Origin: Ganoderma boninense
Lineage: Eukaryota > Basidiomycota > Agaricomycetes > Polyporales > Polyporaceae
Direction of reading: 5' to 3'
DNA: 64,000 bases
Assembly (NCBI GenBank): GCA_002900995.3
Contig: CM035309.1
Span: 3,912,389 to 3,976,388 of the forward strand
Part shown: one piece after another, positions 9,601 through 23,341 of the stretch
Layout of the letters: every line of letters starts with the position of its first letter
How positions within the stretch are numbered: the first letter of the stretch is position 1
The notes under the pieces: generated by a model
What the model was told of the DNA's origin: nothing
Databases searched by the model: none
The model's input: only the letters and a program-made list of their open reading frames with translations
Made by a program: the position numbers and the translations under genes

Positions 9601-12600
9601 AACCATAGCGCCCTCTTCCGTGTGGAGAGAGCTCGGCGCCCCAGCACGCCCGGACCCAGCCTCCTACCCGAGGATACTGCGTGCTATCGCTCGGGGGTCG
9701 CACGTGTGAGCCGAGCCGGCGGGGCTCGGAGCTTGAGCTACCCCAGGAAAACTAGAGGACGAGGGAGGCAGAGAGGCGCGAGATATTCTACTGCAGAGTC
9801 ATTCAGGGTACGTCTTCTCGCATGTCGCAGCACCCCTCCGGGAAGGGCGGGCGAAGAAGGGATCATACATCGTGCGCGTGAGTCGACCGTCTGGCCTGAG
9901 TACGCTCGTCGAGCCTGAGTGATAATAGGGCGCGGCACCAGCGAATGACCGGATCGTGACTCTAAAAGCATTAGCGGGCCGAGGTCGCGATTTGCCGCGA
10001 GCTCTCTCCGGCTCCGTATCCCCTTGTATATCGCGAAGCTGCTACACTGCGCGGAGGTGAGCTGACGATGATGCTGTGGCCACTGGCTATGCGTGCCTGA
10101 GTCCCTTGAAAGTGGCCGATCCTTGTGCGAGGGGCTACACACAGATGCGATCTCGCCCTACTAATGGCAGTGAGGTCTTCCACTCATCGAGGTTGCGTCC
10201 TCAGAATGTGCGGGGCATCGAAAGCCACTGGGGCTTGCAGATTCTCTGGCCAAACGCCTAGTCTCCTCCTGGAGCTGGCTGCTTTCTTGATCCCACGGCC
10301 TTCAACAGCGAAGCATTCCGCGCATTGGTGTTGCCAGGCGACGGTAGCTCTACTGGCGCGGGACTCCTCCAATGAGGACCAAGGACTCCGATGGCCCCCG
10401 GAACTTCCTAGCCTTCACCTGGTCGATACCCGGGAATGAGGACTTGCCACGGCATGGGGGACAATACCGCGAACCCTACTTACCCAGCGTCGTCGGACGA
10501 AGGCAATCCTACTAACGCGGTGAGAAAATGGCGGACGGCGAGGAAGTGACGTGTTGGTCATTATCTACCGAAACGGTAAGAATATTAAGTGTAATGACAA
10601 AACTTCTTTGGCCATGAACTAACCTACTCATTCTAGGATCGCATAGGCCCTCTGCGAGTGGCTGGCAAAAGGGGAAGAAAGTTGGGAGCTCTAGTCGGGT
10701 TCACCTTCCGATAACAGCCAGCCAATTACTTCCAAGCCGGCATACGACCCTTCCTCATAACTGCCCGAGAGCTTGGGTCGTTCCTAATGTTAAGCGAGCC
10801 CTTCAGAAGCGTGACCTACACCTCTGAAGCCGGACGCAGACGTTGACGTTGTGCGAGGGAGGAGGCGTCATGTACAGGCACCCAAGGGTTAACATTACAC
10901 TGTGGTTGGACAGCTACGTGAGGGAGATTATACCCCAACTGGGTCCGATGACGCCTAAGCTGGTCTTCCGATATCCTGGCCATCAGCTAGGTCGCGTAAC
11001 GCGACGGACACGTGCGTACTTGCAGCCGTGCGAGCGGCCCTTGGCCGAGGGTTTACGTTCGGCTGGGATGATCCGTCTGCCTCGACGGACAGCCGATAGG
11101 CAGTCGGCTCATAAGGCCGTGAGAGGGTCGGTGTCGATCGGGGAGCGTCCAGTGGGTTGGTCCTGCGCACCGATCGGCCGGGTAGCGAGAGAGCCGTTCG
11201 GGCCGAGATCTGATTCCGGACCGGTAGGGACGGCGATAGTGTCCAAGCCCCTACGACCCGGTCGTGCGACCACCTCGACCATATTGGTCGGCGAAGGACC
11301 GAACTAGGGACAGACGCGGACGAGTCACACGGTGAACTTTCTCGCGTCCCCTATGACCTTGCAGTAAGGACGGCCTACAGTTACTTGACTGGGGTCTCTC
11401 GGACGGGAGAGGTCTGCGTAGCTGCCGATGTGCGAAGGCGGCATGGTTGGTCGCCCACAGACGCAGGGACGGAGCGAGCTCACGCGTCCGGCGGCCGCGC
11501 GTGGTGCAGGGTGGAATTGCGAGCACTAGGACGTCTAAGACCGGACGTCCCGAAGAGGTCTATCTCATTGAGCTGCCTGTTCTTTTGGGGGACAGGGACT
11601 AAATCGTGGCGGCGCGATCGAGGGACCACGGATGTTCAGGGGGGGGCACACTGCTGGTACGCGTGGTAGCTATCCTTGTGTAGCAATCGTGGGAGTGAGA
11701 GGTCGTACCACCGGCAGACTAAGGGAAGGAGGTGGAAAGTAAGACGGAATTCCGAGGGCGAGAAGAGAGCCCATGGAGGGCTTCGTAGTGTTCCGTAGCC
11801 ACCAGAGTGTACCGCGCGAGCAACGGCGCGAGGAACACAAGCTGACGCTCTTGTGTGTCATCCACCTCTCCCACCCGGCCCTCTCCCTTGAGTGGAAGCT
11901 GCTCGGGCAGACCTAGTTGAACGCTGACCGCAGGCACGATCGTCAGTGTCAACTAGCGGGCCAGGCTAGCTGCCAAGGAAGAAGCAGATGAAAGGAGATG
12001 GCACGAAACAGATCCTTACGTACTGTAGACCGGTGGTATCTGTTGAGCCGGACCGAACTATCTCTGCGAGGAAGGGGCATGGGTCGTATCACTCTTTGGT
12101 GTTCAGGTCGAGCGATTGACCCGTTCACTGCGCCGGTTCCTTTGAATATCATCCTCATTAGAAGCCATTCCATCTGTCTGCAACCGACTCAAAATTGTAC
12201 GTACACCACCTCACCAATAGCGTATAATCGTTCTCACCTCCCACAGGAGGGTTCCATTATCCTATTCCGGCATACTGTATGCCTTCCTCATGCGTCCCTT
12301 TGGTGCCTCACCTAGAGCTTCTGAGTGTCACACAGCGTCTCCACTGGGCGGAGGGCTATAGACCAGGCTGGCTCTTCATCTTTTCCCCCGGTACGGGCAG
12401 CGAGACTCGAATCGCCAGATGCGCATTGCCAAGGTGAGGTTACGCGTAAGAGAGAACTACGGCTATTACAGGCACGAGCTGACCTCCCTGGGGTTCAAGT
12501 ATCTGAGCTGCCTGCGGCGGAATACTTGAGCCGGCTATAGGACCACACAGCGTTCACTTCACTGAGGTTATGCAGGCCCTGGTCCCCTACGAATCCAGTC

Positions 12601-15600
12601 ATTCTTGCCGCAATCACACCACGCTCCAGTCTAACATAGCGAGCAGACCGCCAGAATTTGTTCCACATTTGCAGTGAATGCCAGGGCCTTCAGAATATTC
12701 TCCTCACTTTAACACATTCGGATGCAATCGAGCCTTCCGGCATATGGATAGGAATTTGTTGGACAGTGCCGCGAGCGGAGTAGCTTTCACCATAAGTCTC
12801 CTGCGGTTTCTTGAGGTCGGTTTCTCACGGGCCCAACTCCAAGCCAGAGAGCCTATCAGCGAAGCGGTAACGGAGAGGACAAGTATAGGACACTGAAACC
12901 ATACCCTTCACTCTCCACAGTGCTCTATTGATAGTAACGTAGTTATAAAGGAACTGTGCTGGGGCCGCAACATAGGTTAAGCGCAAAGAGATGCCTTACG
13001 AGGATGCTGCACTACCGGTTACTTATGTGGGTTACACCCACCACGTCGTCCCAGCCTTTACTTGGCGCTGCCGACGGAAGCTGGAGTCCCCGCACCAAAG
13101 CAAGCGGTGGTACCGCTATCCCAGGCTCGTCACATTTCATCACCCACTCCTTCTGCACACTGGTCTCTCGAAGACATAACTATACAAAGATCGGACCACT
13201 CACCTAGTAAGCGTAAACGTCCGACCGCAAGTTCTCTGGCAATCTGTGCACGTCCACCAGGAAGCACTTTTTCTGCGGGTACAGGGACGGGGTAGATAAT
13301 ACTATGGGAGGACGTAGAGGATCGGAGAGCGCCATTTTTTCTGGACGCCGGTCGCATGCTCGTTGTACGCCACCCATTTAGGGCTCTAGTCTCTCACATA
13401 CGTCCGGGCGCGACTACTACGAATGTTAACCACTTCTTGGCTTCATGCTGGAGGCGGGATTTCCTCATACGATGGCCACGTCATCCCTGCAGTGATTCGG
13501 GAAACACACCCAATCCGGTAATGAGTTCAGGCGCCGTACGTTTGTTCGCGCCGGATCTCACTCAGGAAGCCCGTCACCCGAGACATATGATAGTATCGTG
13601 CCGCGGAGCTTGAGGAAGCAGCGCCGCGCGCGCGCACCATACACCCTCTTTTGGCACATACCTTCCGCTCAGTCACCTTTCGGCGGGGGAATTAGCGGGT
13701 CGCAAGGCGGCTGTGAAGAGCATACGCACTATGCACCACGCACGATCCTGGATTAATTACCGGTCTGAGGATGTTACTCTTCTTTACGTAGCGCATCTAC
13801 ACATTTGTTGGTGCGACTGTACAAGCACGCGGGAGGGGAGCTGCTCCGCGTCGATCAGTCTGCGTCACTAGAGTGGTCGGATGTCAAAGGACTGTGCACC
13901 GCATGTTCGACATCACTTGGGCGGCAGTAAGCGGCACAGATGCAGTGTAGTAACGGGGACGGGTCGCACTGACGACAAACGGCACGGCACACAGACACGC
14001 ACTGGACCGAACAAGGCATCGCCTGCGCAGCGATCTGTCGACAGGTTAACCGATCAGGCCTCGTAGCTCTTTGTTTTAGTTTACGAGCGGTCTTTATCCC
14101 ACGGTCGTTGGGTGCGCGCCCTCATGGGTATGCAGTACATGAAAGCATTACCACGTCAGTACAACAGGAAACTGAAGCCCCTACAGTTCGACCTTGCGCG
14201 GCAGCAACGTGAGGGACATCTCAGGTGGACACAACTCGCGTGGTGAGCCTTCGTTACTGGCAATCCACCCTGCAGAAGTATTCCTTTTTGAGGCGCGGGG
14301 CCACGGCTACCCGATCCTTCATAGACCCAGAATCTCGTTATGACTCTACTACTAGATGCGTGCACTAAACCTTGACCTCAGATCCGCCATCAATAGACAC
14401 CCCAGCTCTCTGTGCCAGCTCGGCTGCAGGTATGGCAGCGCGAGGTTGAGGCTGGATGCTAAGGGAGTGTGAGCCTTACTGCTCGGAGGGATTGGCTCGC
14501 TGGTGGTGGGCCTTGACGAGCAGCAGTAACCCGTCAACCGCCTCTGGGAAAGGTTTGGGACCGGCGGTGCGGGCCCACCAAGGCGCGTAGCGATGTCTAC
14601 CCACCCCAAGTAAGGTCCTACAAAGGCGACACCGGGAGGGTCGAGCCGCATGTCGCGAGTATGAGATGACGTCGCGCCTTTACGTCTCGAGCGGAAGGTT
14701 GGGCACTTCCTGGCGGGAGGTATTCTTGTCCACCGCACGGCAGCCAACACGTCCGCACGAAGACCGTCTACCGACGCGCCACATAACCAGAGAGAGGCGT
14801 GTATGTCGCGCCTTCACCTTCCGTCCACTTTGATGGTGTGCGGCCGAGACTTATTCCGAACTAGGGTCAAGACCGAACGAGCGTCCGCCCGCCCGCGAGG
14901 GTGATGGGAGCCTTTCTGTGCAGCCGTCTAGCCCATCTACCGCGGCCACTGGTCGACTGGGTGGGCATGGGTGCCGCTCTCATAGCTTTGACCAGTCCGC
15001 GACGGTGAGGAGAGTCTTGCTCACCCGCATCCTGCGATGGTAGTCGAAGACACTCAGCCACATGTGCACAGACCGCAGCCGTTGCTAGTCACACGCCGAT
15101 TACGTTGCTCCGAGTCGCCAGCCTTTTGACGACGATCGCCAGCTTTTATATTGAGCCAACACAGACCTGCGGGGTCGATGTGCTGTTCCACACCTTCAGC
15201 CAGTCCGCAACAGTCCTTGTCCGGGCGCACCGGTCCTACACACGCCACGCACCTCCGCAGGCCGTCCCTGAAGGATCGGTCGGCAGCCTTACGTTCCGCC
15301 ATCTGGGGCTCGGGGTGACAAGGCTGTCCCAATATGGATCGGATTAGGCCGAGTCGGGTTCCATCACTCAGTCCACGGCCTCCCACAGAGCAGGCCTGAC
15401 AGAATGAACTCGGATCGCCGTCTACCGCCCTGTCGAGTCCCAGCCCCTTCGTCCACTGTGGCGCAGCCGACGCACAGCTCTTCCAGTCCAGACCCCTATG
15501 TATATGTATATCAGCCGACAGTCCGGCGACGGTCTCGGCTCACCGCCTGGGAGCTCACCGTTAAGGAACGGTCATTTGACTGCCAAGATCGAGCAGCCTC

Positions 15601-18600
15601 AGCGCGAGCCTTTCGTCCATCTCGTGGCGAGTCTTTACTCAAAACTCGACGTGGCGACCGACGATGCCGCACCAAGCCCATAAGACCGTCGGTCAGATCT
15701 GCGAGGCGCCGACCTATGAGCAATGCTACAGAGAGAAGCTCTCGCATCAGGTGGCCGACTTTTATGGCCAAGGCGGCACGTCAAAAGGACTATGCCAACA
15801 CAGACCTAGACGCGGGCCGTACTCTATACCCTCAACAAAGTGAACATGAAGCAATTCCCGTCATCATATCACAGCAAAGGTACATGCCAACAGATGCGCG
15901 CATCCTAGACAGATGGCGTACACACAAGGAAGAGGCAGCCGCATACAGGCGCCGCACAGAGGTCGGCACCCTGGATGGCAGCACTGGGAGAGTATTCGGA
16001 GACACAAGGGTTCAGGGTGGAATCCGTCCTCTCTAAGCGGCAGGCAGCGCGAGTCGTCGGTGAGAACTCTCGAGTGCGTTTACACTACAGGCTAACCGTT
16101 ACACCCGGGGAGGCGGCATTCGCCGGCCTTCGTTGAAGGCGGGCAAGGCCGCCGCTGCGAGGTGCCACGCAGCTGAAGACTAGAAGCCAAACCACTGGCC
16201 CACAGATGTATGTCAGGTCTCACTGGACCGACAAAGAGGTCTTAGCCACACCAGCAACCGGAGTCCTAGCGCCACCGCGAACACACTTGCACTTGGTACG
16301 TCACCTGGAGTAGCGCGACTTAGATCGGGTTGGGCGCCAGAGGAGATCACCGGTCGCGCGGGATGAGGGCAGCGAGTCGAGAGCGGAACGAATTTGTCTC
16401 TCTGATGCCAAGGAGCCATTTCTCCAGGGCCGCAGCGGTGGTTCTGCATGGGTGCGTCAGGTCGGCACGGTCGCTGTTCGAGTCCGGCGCTAGGATCTCG
16501 TGAGCCTAGCGGACTGAGAGAATTAGTGGCCCTTGTAGGCACTGGATGTCTCTGCTCAATGTATTCGGAGTTCCGTCGGAGAGTAGCCGCCATCACAGAC
16601 GGATACCTGTCTAACCGGGCACCACAGAGAAGAGGAAGGGCGCCCGCCGAGGAGAGGCCACGGGGCCATGGCGCCCTGGGAGTGACGAGGAGTCAACTGT
16701 CCATGCCGAGTGAGGAAAGCTCTGCATCTATGAGAGTGTGGACGGCGAGTGTTTCCGCGCCATAGCCTTCCGGAGACTAAACTTGGCGCTGGCACATTAC
16801 TCTAATCGGTACCTCTGGAGTTGCACCTCATGGGGAAGTGAAGTTGCGCTGCACGGAGGGATAGAGTGCGGAGAGACGGCGCCTTTTATGCGTAGATTGC
16901 CATTGCGCGGAAGGTAGGCTGCACCGCATGTAAAGCTGAGTCGGTCCAGGACCAGACAGACAGGTCTGCATGTCTGTTGGAATGGGGGATGCGTGCAGCT
17001 TCCCGCACACACCTAACTTATCAAGACGACACACAGGATGGCCAGTGCTTCGCCTGGGTGGCGTGACCAGAAGCTGTGTTTAAAGTGTTGGACAACCGCT
17101 CTCGGCGATCCTTTGGGGCAGTGAGCAACTGCCAGATTAGATCGCGCCCTCTCACCTATGTCAGGAACTACACGCTCATTCTTGTGGTCCTCATGAGAAG
17201 AGGTTCTCTTCAAGAGAGACACGTTCTAGATCACTGGGCAGAGGGGCGTATCCCGTTATCCTCGCGATGATGAAAAAAGCAACAGAACGGTGGATAATGG
17301 CAGAATGCGCGCGGACAACTGCTTAGTCATTTCGCACGGCAATCTTCCGTGCAGCGAGACCGAGTACTGGCGCAGCTCTTTTAAGTACGATGGAGTGAGT
17401 GTAACATTTGTACGCACAAGGTGTCCATGGGGTCGGAATCATGGAGGGGCGAGCATCATGTGAGTACTTCTATTGTCGTAAGTTCTGACGGTATGACTCC
17501 AGACCTATGCCGCTGTTGACGACAGGTCGTGTCTCAGTCATTAAGATCGAGCACCGTAACTGGCGACTTTCCGCTAAGTCCGAGAGCTCTGGGTTGGCGC
17601 GACTCGGACGCTCTGAGCATCGCACGGAGGAGCGCTAACTAGGTTCTGACAAGTCTCGGGCGGAGCAGGAGGTCTGTTTCCCGTGGCTCTTGCACTGAGG
17701 GTACTTTAAGGCGGGTAAGCTTGGGCCGGGCGTTCGGGCAACGGGGTAGAGCTTCCTTTTGCATGAGCGTGACTGAGCAATCAGTGGACCAGTAATGAGC
17801 GTCAATGACCAGACGGGAAAGGTGCGGTATGGCGCTGGCAAATGACTACCTTAAGACAGCAGATTCGAGCTCTCAAGTCCACAGATCCCAAAAAGGAAAT
17901 GCATTTTCGCCTGAGAGATCCTTGGTCACCGACCCACTTGATCACCAAATCATGAGATGTGTCGGAGCAGACGAGCTCTGGAGCCTTACACGATACAACT
18001 CGGGCGACGACGGGCGCCGTTGTTTTCTTGGCGACGCGTAATTGTACCGGGTGGCCACCAGTTATGGAGATGTAGCCGTCCTTGCAGCAGAGATAAGACT
18101 AGCACGGTTCATCCGGGACACAGCGGAGCTTATTTTGTTGGATGGACGCGGAGACTGAGAGTAGCAGAGCCGAGTGCACTCGGAGTCGAGCTGAACGTGT
18201 CGCGCATTAATTGAAACTCAAGTTGCATCTCTTCAACCACACAGAACTGGATAGAGGGCGTTATGGTGCAGAAGAAGGGCGAGCACGATCGACCTGGGAA
18301 ATTGGAGTGGTACCTTTGGGCGAATTCCAAGATTCTCCCACATCATGTGGGCCGGGACCGTTATCGTGAGATCTGCTGAGGAGCGTTGGATTCCTAGCGA
18401 TATTTTCGTCCTCGGATCTTCCATCAACGGGAATGGGTCCGTTCGGCGCATACTCTGACGGGAAGAGCAAATTAAAGGCGCTGTCGGTCTTATTAAGTCT
18501 GTTGATAGTGTGCGGACATTAATATCGGCACCTGACTGCAGGACCAGACCACCACAGCACTGGAACACGCGAATTCTAAAGTTTCATTAATGTCGGCTCG

Positions 18601-20480
18601 ACTGAGAAGAGATTCGCAACGAGACGTTGCCAGTCCGGTTTGGGACCGGTTACAACAGGCACTGGAGCTGTGGGATGGAGGATACGCCGGCCAACCACGG
18701 ACAGCGTCAAGACCAAAGACGTCACCAAGACCTGCCAGAGACTTGCCCGGACGCCCTTCCCTCGACTCCTCGCGCCACTCGCGACGACAGTCGCCTAAGT
18801 TACGGAAACGGCGGCTGACCAGAGTAGGGATTGACCCGCATTTTCGAGTTGCCAACGCGGAGAGGCACACTATTACGAGCCGCCTCAAACGGCGTGCTCG
18901 GGGCCCCTTTCCCATGATGCCGTCACTCCTCTGACCTTGCTGAGGAAAGCCACCCGCAGGACAGGACAGGTGGGACGAGGAGGAACACGTCACGTCGGAC
19001 CGTTGAAGAATGCCCATTGGGCCACTCCCGCGCACGCCGGCGCTACGACCCATCAGAAGAGCCGCGATCGGGCTTAGTATGACGAGGAAATGTACAGGTC
19101 GCCGTGAGTGATTTTAGCAGGATCATTTCATACATATCGCGAGGTTTGAGCCAGGAGAATGCCTAATGATTGAGAGGCATGGTGGAGAGGACAATGGAAC
19201 CGAACGCGCACCTTAGTACCTACAGAGATATCCGGCAGGTGCCGTCTTATGGACTCAGCGGTTCACTCCGCGAGCGCGTTCCTCCTGGTGAGGCACCGTG
19301 GGTTTGAGGCGGAGATTGGCTACGGCGGCGGGCCTTGACCGGGCGGTGGGGCGAGGCGTACCGAACCCTCCTCGCACTCTGTCGTGCCGGACTGTGCTAC
19401 GCATCCCTCTTGAGTATAAATGAACTCGCGACATTGTACGGTTCTCCTCCTTCTGTGCTCTGCGCGAGTATACGCGACGCTTTATTCGCTCAGCATCTAA
19501 CCGGCAGCGAGGGGCTCGCCAACACGACTAATTGGACCAGACTCGCACATGCGCACGACGTTGTTCTGCACATAGGGCGCCGGGAGGGAGGGGACCAGCA
19601 CCGCTCGAACTAGCAGCTATCAGCGTGCAGCGCGTTAAGCGATCGCAGAGGCTGGGAGTGCGGGCGGAGGGCCGGCTTGTCGGGATCTTCGGGGCGATGA
19701 TCAGGCATCGCACCGCGGAGCGACGCGGGATGGAGATGTCTGATGCAGATGTATCGCGCGCGACAAGCCCACCTACGCGCGCCCATCTCCTTCGCACAGA
19801 GGCTGACTGGAAGCTGCGTGCCCACCAATCCCTTCGGCCCCGTCAGGCTCCCCGGCCCCAATTGACACCGCAGCCTCATAGTCTCCAGACTTCGGGCGCA
19901 CACCGCGCACGGACCCGCCCAGCAAATTGGGCCGCGTGTCGCGCGCAGTCATGCACAGCCATGCACGACTATCCCGATTCCACCCGCTGAGGACGCCAAC
20001 CGTCAAGAACATGCGGCCGCCCGGGCCACGACCGACGAGGACACTCACGACACCGATCCTTTGTAATGTCTGACGAAGTCACCGTCGCCGGGCCATTCGA
20101 AGCGGTCCAGGGCGCGCGCTCGCAGCGTCGGCCAGTGGGAATTGGCGGAGACACCAGGAGTCAGTGCAAGCGAGACGTGCGACCGCGACGTGGAATGCAG
20201 AGCAAACAGGGGCCAACCCGGGCAGCTGAGACAGCGAGCGCCTATGCCATGTTGTAATGAAGAGAAGTGGCACGCGCGATTCGCGTCTGCCGAGCGCGAG
20301 CTGCGTATTTGCAGCAAACACAAAAACGCTACTCCAGACTCAGCCGACTCGGACAGAGAGGCAGACATCTCTAGCTCAGTCACAGAGACGCTGCTTGATC
20401 ATCTCGTTAACTGTGTTGATCTGCGACACGAGTGGTCACACTACGAACGCACGTATAGAACAACGAGGAAATTATATGTG
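9601..20480. other. About 11 kb without any readable gene
   Basis: No open frame here exceeds about 210 codons, none carries a recognisable domain, and no pair of frames joins across plausible splice sites as genes right of 23 kb do. Homopolymer and pyrimidine-rich tracts typical of the promoters elsewhere in the window are scarce. No rRNA, tRNA, transposon terminal repeat or telomeric repeat was seen. Toward the right edge short words of the 21-kb tandem repeat begin to appear. I infer a decayed repeat or heterochromatic block, or poorly corrected long-read sequence. Confidence 0.5.
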
Positions 20481-20906
20481 ACGCCTATCCAGACTGCGAC
20501 CTCGCAGACCAGGCAACCCCGGACCGGCTTGGCATGGGAAGGAAGGACCCGTGCGAGCGGTGTCAAGGGTCCTGCTATCACCACGCTGCTCCATGACCTG
20601 CAGGTGAGGCAGCGGAGGAAGAAGACGCGCCCGAAACCACAACAAAAAAACAGGCCTTACCTATTACACCAGAACTAGTAGTCTGCGGGACGGGAGGCTC
20701 CCGACGCGGAGGACTAGAGGCTACAAAGGACGCTCTCGGCGGCGACAATTGGACCTCAGCAGCTAGAGAGCGGCACGAATGGAATGCCGCACTGTCGATC
20801 TGTATCCGGTGGCGGCGCGGGAGATCTAGCAGCCGCTGATCAGACGTATGGCGACGTAGGTATAGCAGACCAGCACCGGCTGGCTTCCCAGTCTAGACTG
20901 CCGTCG
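20481..20906. repeat. Diverged outlying pieces of the 60-bp tandem repeat
   Basis: Around 20485-20515 the sequence CCTATCCAGACTGCGACC is followed by a close match to the GCAGACCAG part of the repeat unit. At about 20866-20905 GCAGACCAGCACCG occurs next to an AGTCTAGACTGCCG-like piece. The array defined at 21.2-21.9 kb therefore probably once reached at least 700 bp further left. Confidence 0.5.
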
Positions 20907-21220
20907 GCGGCAGGACTACTCGTACGAGAATGGGCACCGACGTCCGCGGGTACCGATGTGATGTTGGAGGAGACGACAGTGATGGAAAACAAAGGCACAG
21001 TAATATCAGACACTGTCGACGCGCGGGGCCGGGAACTAGCGGAGGAAGCCCAATCACTACCCCATTGTGGGACATGAGGCGCAAGAAGCATGGTCGTACT
21101 GAGTCGATAGCGGCGTCCGATGTCAGCTTGGCAGAGCACTGGGTCTTCCAGTGTCTGTCAAAATGTGTGGGCAGTTGGTGCGTCACAGGATGGGTGGTGA
21201 TGAAGATCGAGACGATTGGC

Positions 21221-21925
21221 GCCGGACACAGGCCTATCCAGACTGCGACGCAGACCACGCAGCCGCGCGCCCATCGCCCCGCCGACCTCGAACCACAGGG
21301 GGCCGTATCCAGACTGCGACCGCAGACCAGGGCACCGCGCGCCCATCGCGGCGACCTCGACACGCCTATCCCAACTGCGACCGCGGACCTCAGCACCGCG
21401 CGTCCATCGACGCCGACCTCGACACAGGCCTATCCAGACTGGCGCCGCAGAACCAGCACCGCGCGCGCCATCCCGCACCTCGACAAGCGCTATCCAGACT
21501 GAGCGGACCGCAGGAACCAGCCACCGCGAGCCCATCGCGCACGACCTCGACAACAGCCCTAATCCAACTGCGACCGCAGAACCAGCACCGCGCAGCCCAT
21601 CGACGCGCGACCTCACACAGCCTATCCAGCACTGCGGACGCGGAACCAGCACCGCATACGCGCCCCATCGCGCCGACCTCAGCAACAGCCTATCCAACTG
21701 CGACGCGGCCAGCACCGCGCGCCGACCTCGACACAGGCGGACCCAGCACGCGCGCGCATCGCGCCTCATCGCTGAGCCACGGACCGCGGACCAGCACCGC
21801 GCGCCCATCGCGCCGTGTCGATCGCTGAGCCACGAGCGCAGACCAGCACCGCGAGCCCATCGCGGCCGACCTCGACACAGGCCATCCAGACTGCGACCGC
21901 GGAACCAGCACCGCCCGACCTTATG
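21221..21925 (+). repeat. Degenerate minisatellite, unit about 60 bp, roughly 11 copies
   Basis: Each unit contains CCTATCCAGACTGCGACC, then CAGACCAGCACCGCGCGCCC, then ATCGCGCCGACCTCGACACA. Unit starts were seen near 21233, 21304, 21364, 21427, 21487, 21558, 21620, 21689 and 21883, with shorter units between the last two. Copies differ mostly by one-base insertions and deletions rather than substitutions. No unit-wide reading frame is kept, so the array is unlikely to be coding. Confidence 0.88.
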
Positions 21926-23028
21926 CGACACACTGCCTGGAGAACCACATCACAGAGTGTATCCAGCAACCAGGCGCACGACAATGCTACGTCGCGTGGT
22001 TTCTCAAACTTGCCTCTTGGGCGCCAGCTGCTCCATTGCCCGTGTACTACCCTCAAAAACACTTTGCCAAATGCAACGTGGGGGGAACAACCACGGACAG
22101 TGAAAAGATCACGAACCATTGTCCACTTCCCAACGGTGAAGGAAGTGAAGTAGGGCCCATCCACTACGACAACCACCCTGGAACGAACAGGCATGGCATA
22201 AATGCAAGCGAGCTGCCCATTGGTCAATACGGTGGAGCACTTTCGCCATACGCTCTCCCTAGCGCGAACATTACTCCCTCTATGCGCAGAGCGCAACCGT
22301 TCCTACACCGATGGGGTCGACCCCCGTCTCCGGTTTCTATGGCCCTTCCTGCCAACTGTCCGGGGTGTTTGCTGATCAGCGACGCCAACGGATTAGGCAG
22401 TGGGATAACCACAGGCTCTGGATCGGTCACTACAAACCAACATGCAGTTGGAGACTCAGAATCTAGGGCTGCCTACGTCCCAGTCCTCCCCTGCTCCCAG
22501 TGCCGTCTCTAATAAGCGGAAGACCACTGGCACGCGCCGAAAAGAAGGGACAGACATCTAAGGCACCAACCAGGTCAAGTGCACGCATCCGAGGCCTCGT
22601 TAGCACCGGGGAAACCCATATGATGCCGACGGAATCACAACTAGGACCTGATCCCGACGTCGGCGACTGCGAAGGAGGGTTGGGGCGCGCAAAGAAACGT
22701 CTCAAGAAGGCGATGCCAGGTGAAACTGGACAGGATGGGACGGGAGGGCTGGTTGCAGTGGCGGAGGTGGGCGCAAATGAGCCCAGTCTTACAGGCATCT
22801 AGAGGAGGGAAGGGCCGTGGTCGAGGAAGGGGGCGAGGACGAGGACGAGGACAATGAGCTTGAGTCTTCAACGGCGAAGTGGGCTATACCTTACACCTCA
22901 TTAATGGCAATGAACGATCTTAATTGGAACGTTCACTGAACCCAAAGATCTGGTATGAGGGACATTGCGAAGACTTACGATGAGAGATGCTTCTGGGCGT
23001 CACGGAATGGGATTAGCGGGAGATGGTA
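21926..23028. other. Transition from repeat to normal sequence; no supportable gene
   Basis: Plus-strand frames at 22036-22512 and 22500-22802 lack ATG starts that fit and have low-complexity composition; the second is followed by a run of GAGGAC-like codons at 22827-22855. They could be exons of an unknown gene but I cannot join them. This is where the damaged left part gives way to the clean right part. Confidence 0.4.
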
Positions 23029-23292
23029 GATTATCTGGGAGACCAGCTTAAGTCACGTTCAAGATTATCTACCTACTTATTGGCTGACGTGACAGCCCAG
23101 TGGAATTATCTGGTTTAAGATGGGCTTAGCCAGCCAGGGTGGATTATCTGTTGCATGCGTGTAAGCACAACATCGCATCGCCATGGTACTGACCTTGGGG
23201 GATTAACGGAGTTAGCACATGTCCCAGCCTGGCGACTGGACTCAAGTCGAGATTATCTGTATGGGAGGATTAGCGGTGTGGGGAGGATAATC
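23029..23292 (+). promoter_or_regulatory. Cluster of six GATTATC / GATA-type motifs upstream of an orphan gene
   Basis: TTATCT (reverse complement of AGATAA, the fungal GATA-factor core) occurs at 23031, 23065, 23106, 23144 and 23253, and GGATAATCTGG, an inverted form, at 23285. Most copies sit in a longer shared word GATTATCTG(G/T). All lie 50-311 bp upstream of the ATG at 23342. Interspersed GGATTAGCGG and GGATTAACGG words occur near 23010, 23198 and 23268. The role in binding is inferred from the motif only. Confidence 0.5.
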
Positions 23293-23341
23293 TGGTGTAA
23301 GTCTGCCCACCGCCGGCGCCGGAAGCTGGCAGACCACAGAG

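Noticed and set aside
15404..16036. 210-codon plus-strand frame in the desert region
   Set aside because: No ATG-to-stop context, domain or splice neighbour; about the longest frame expected by chance in 11 kb of GC-rich sequence.
9601..20480. Viral or plasmid insertion
   Set aside because: No replication, capsid or integrase motifs and no long open frames on either strand.
21221..21925. Tandem repeats as a CRISPR array
   Set aside because: Units are contiguous and degenerate with no spacer/repeat alternation, and the organism is a fungus.
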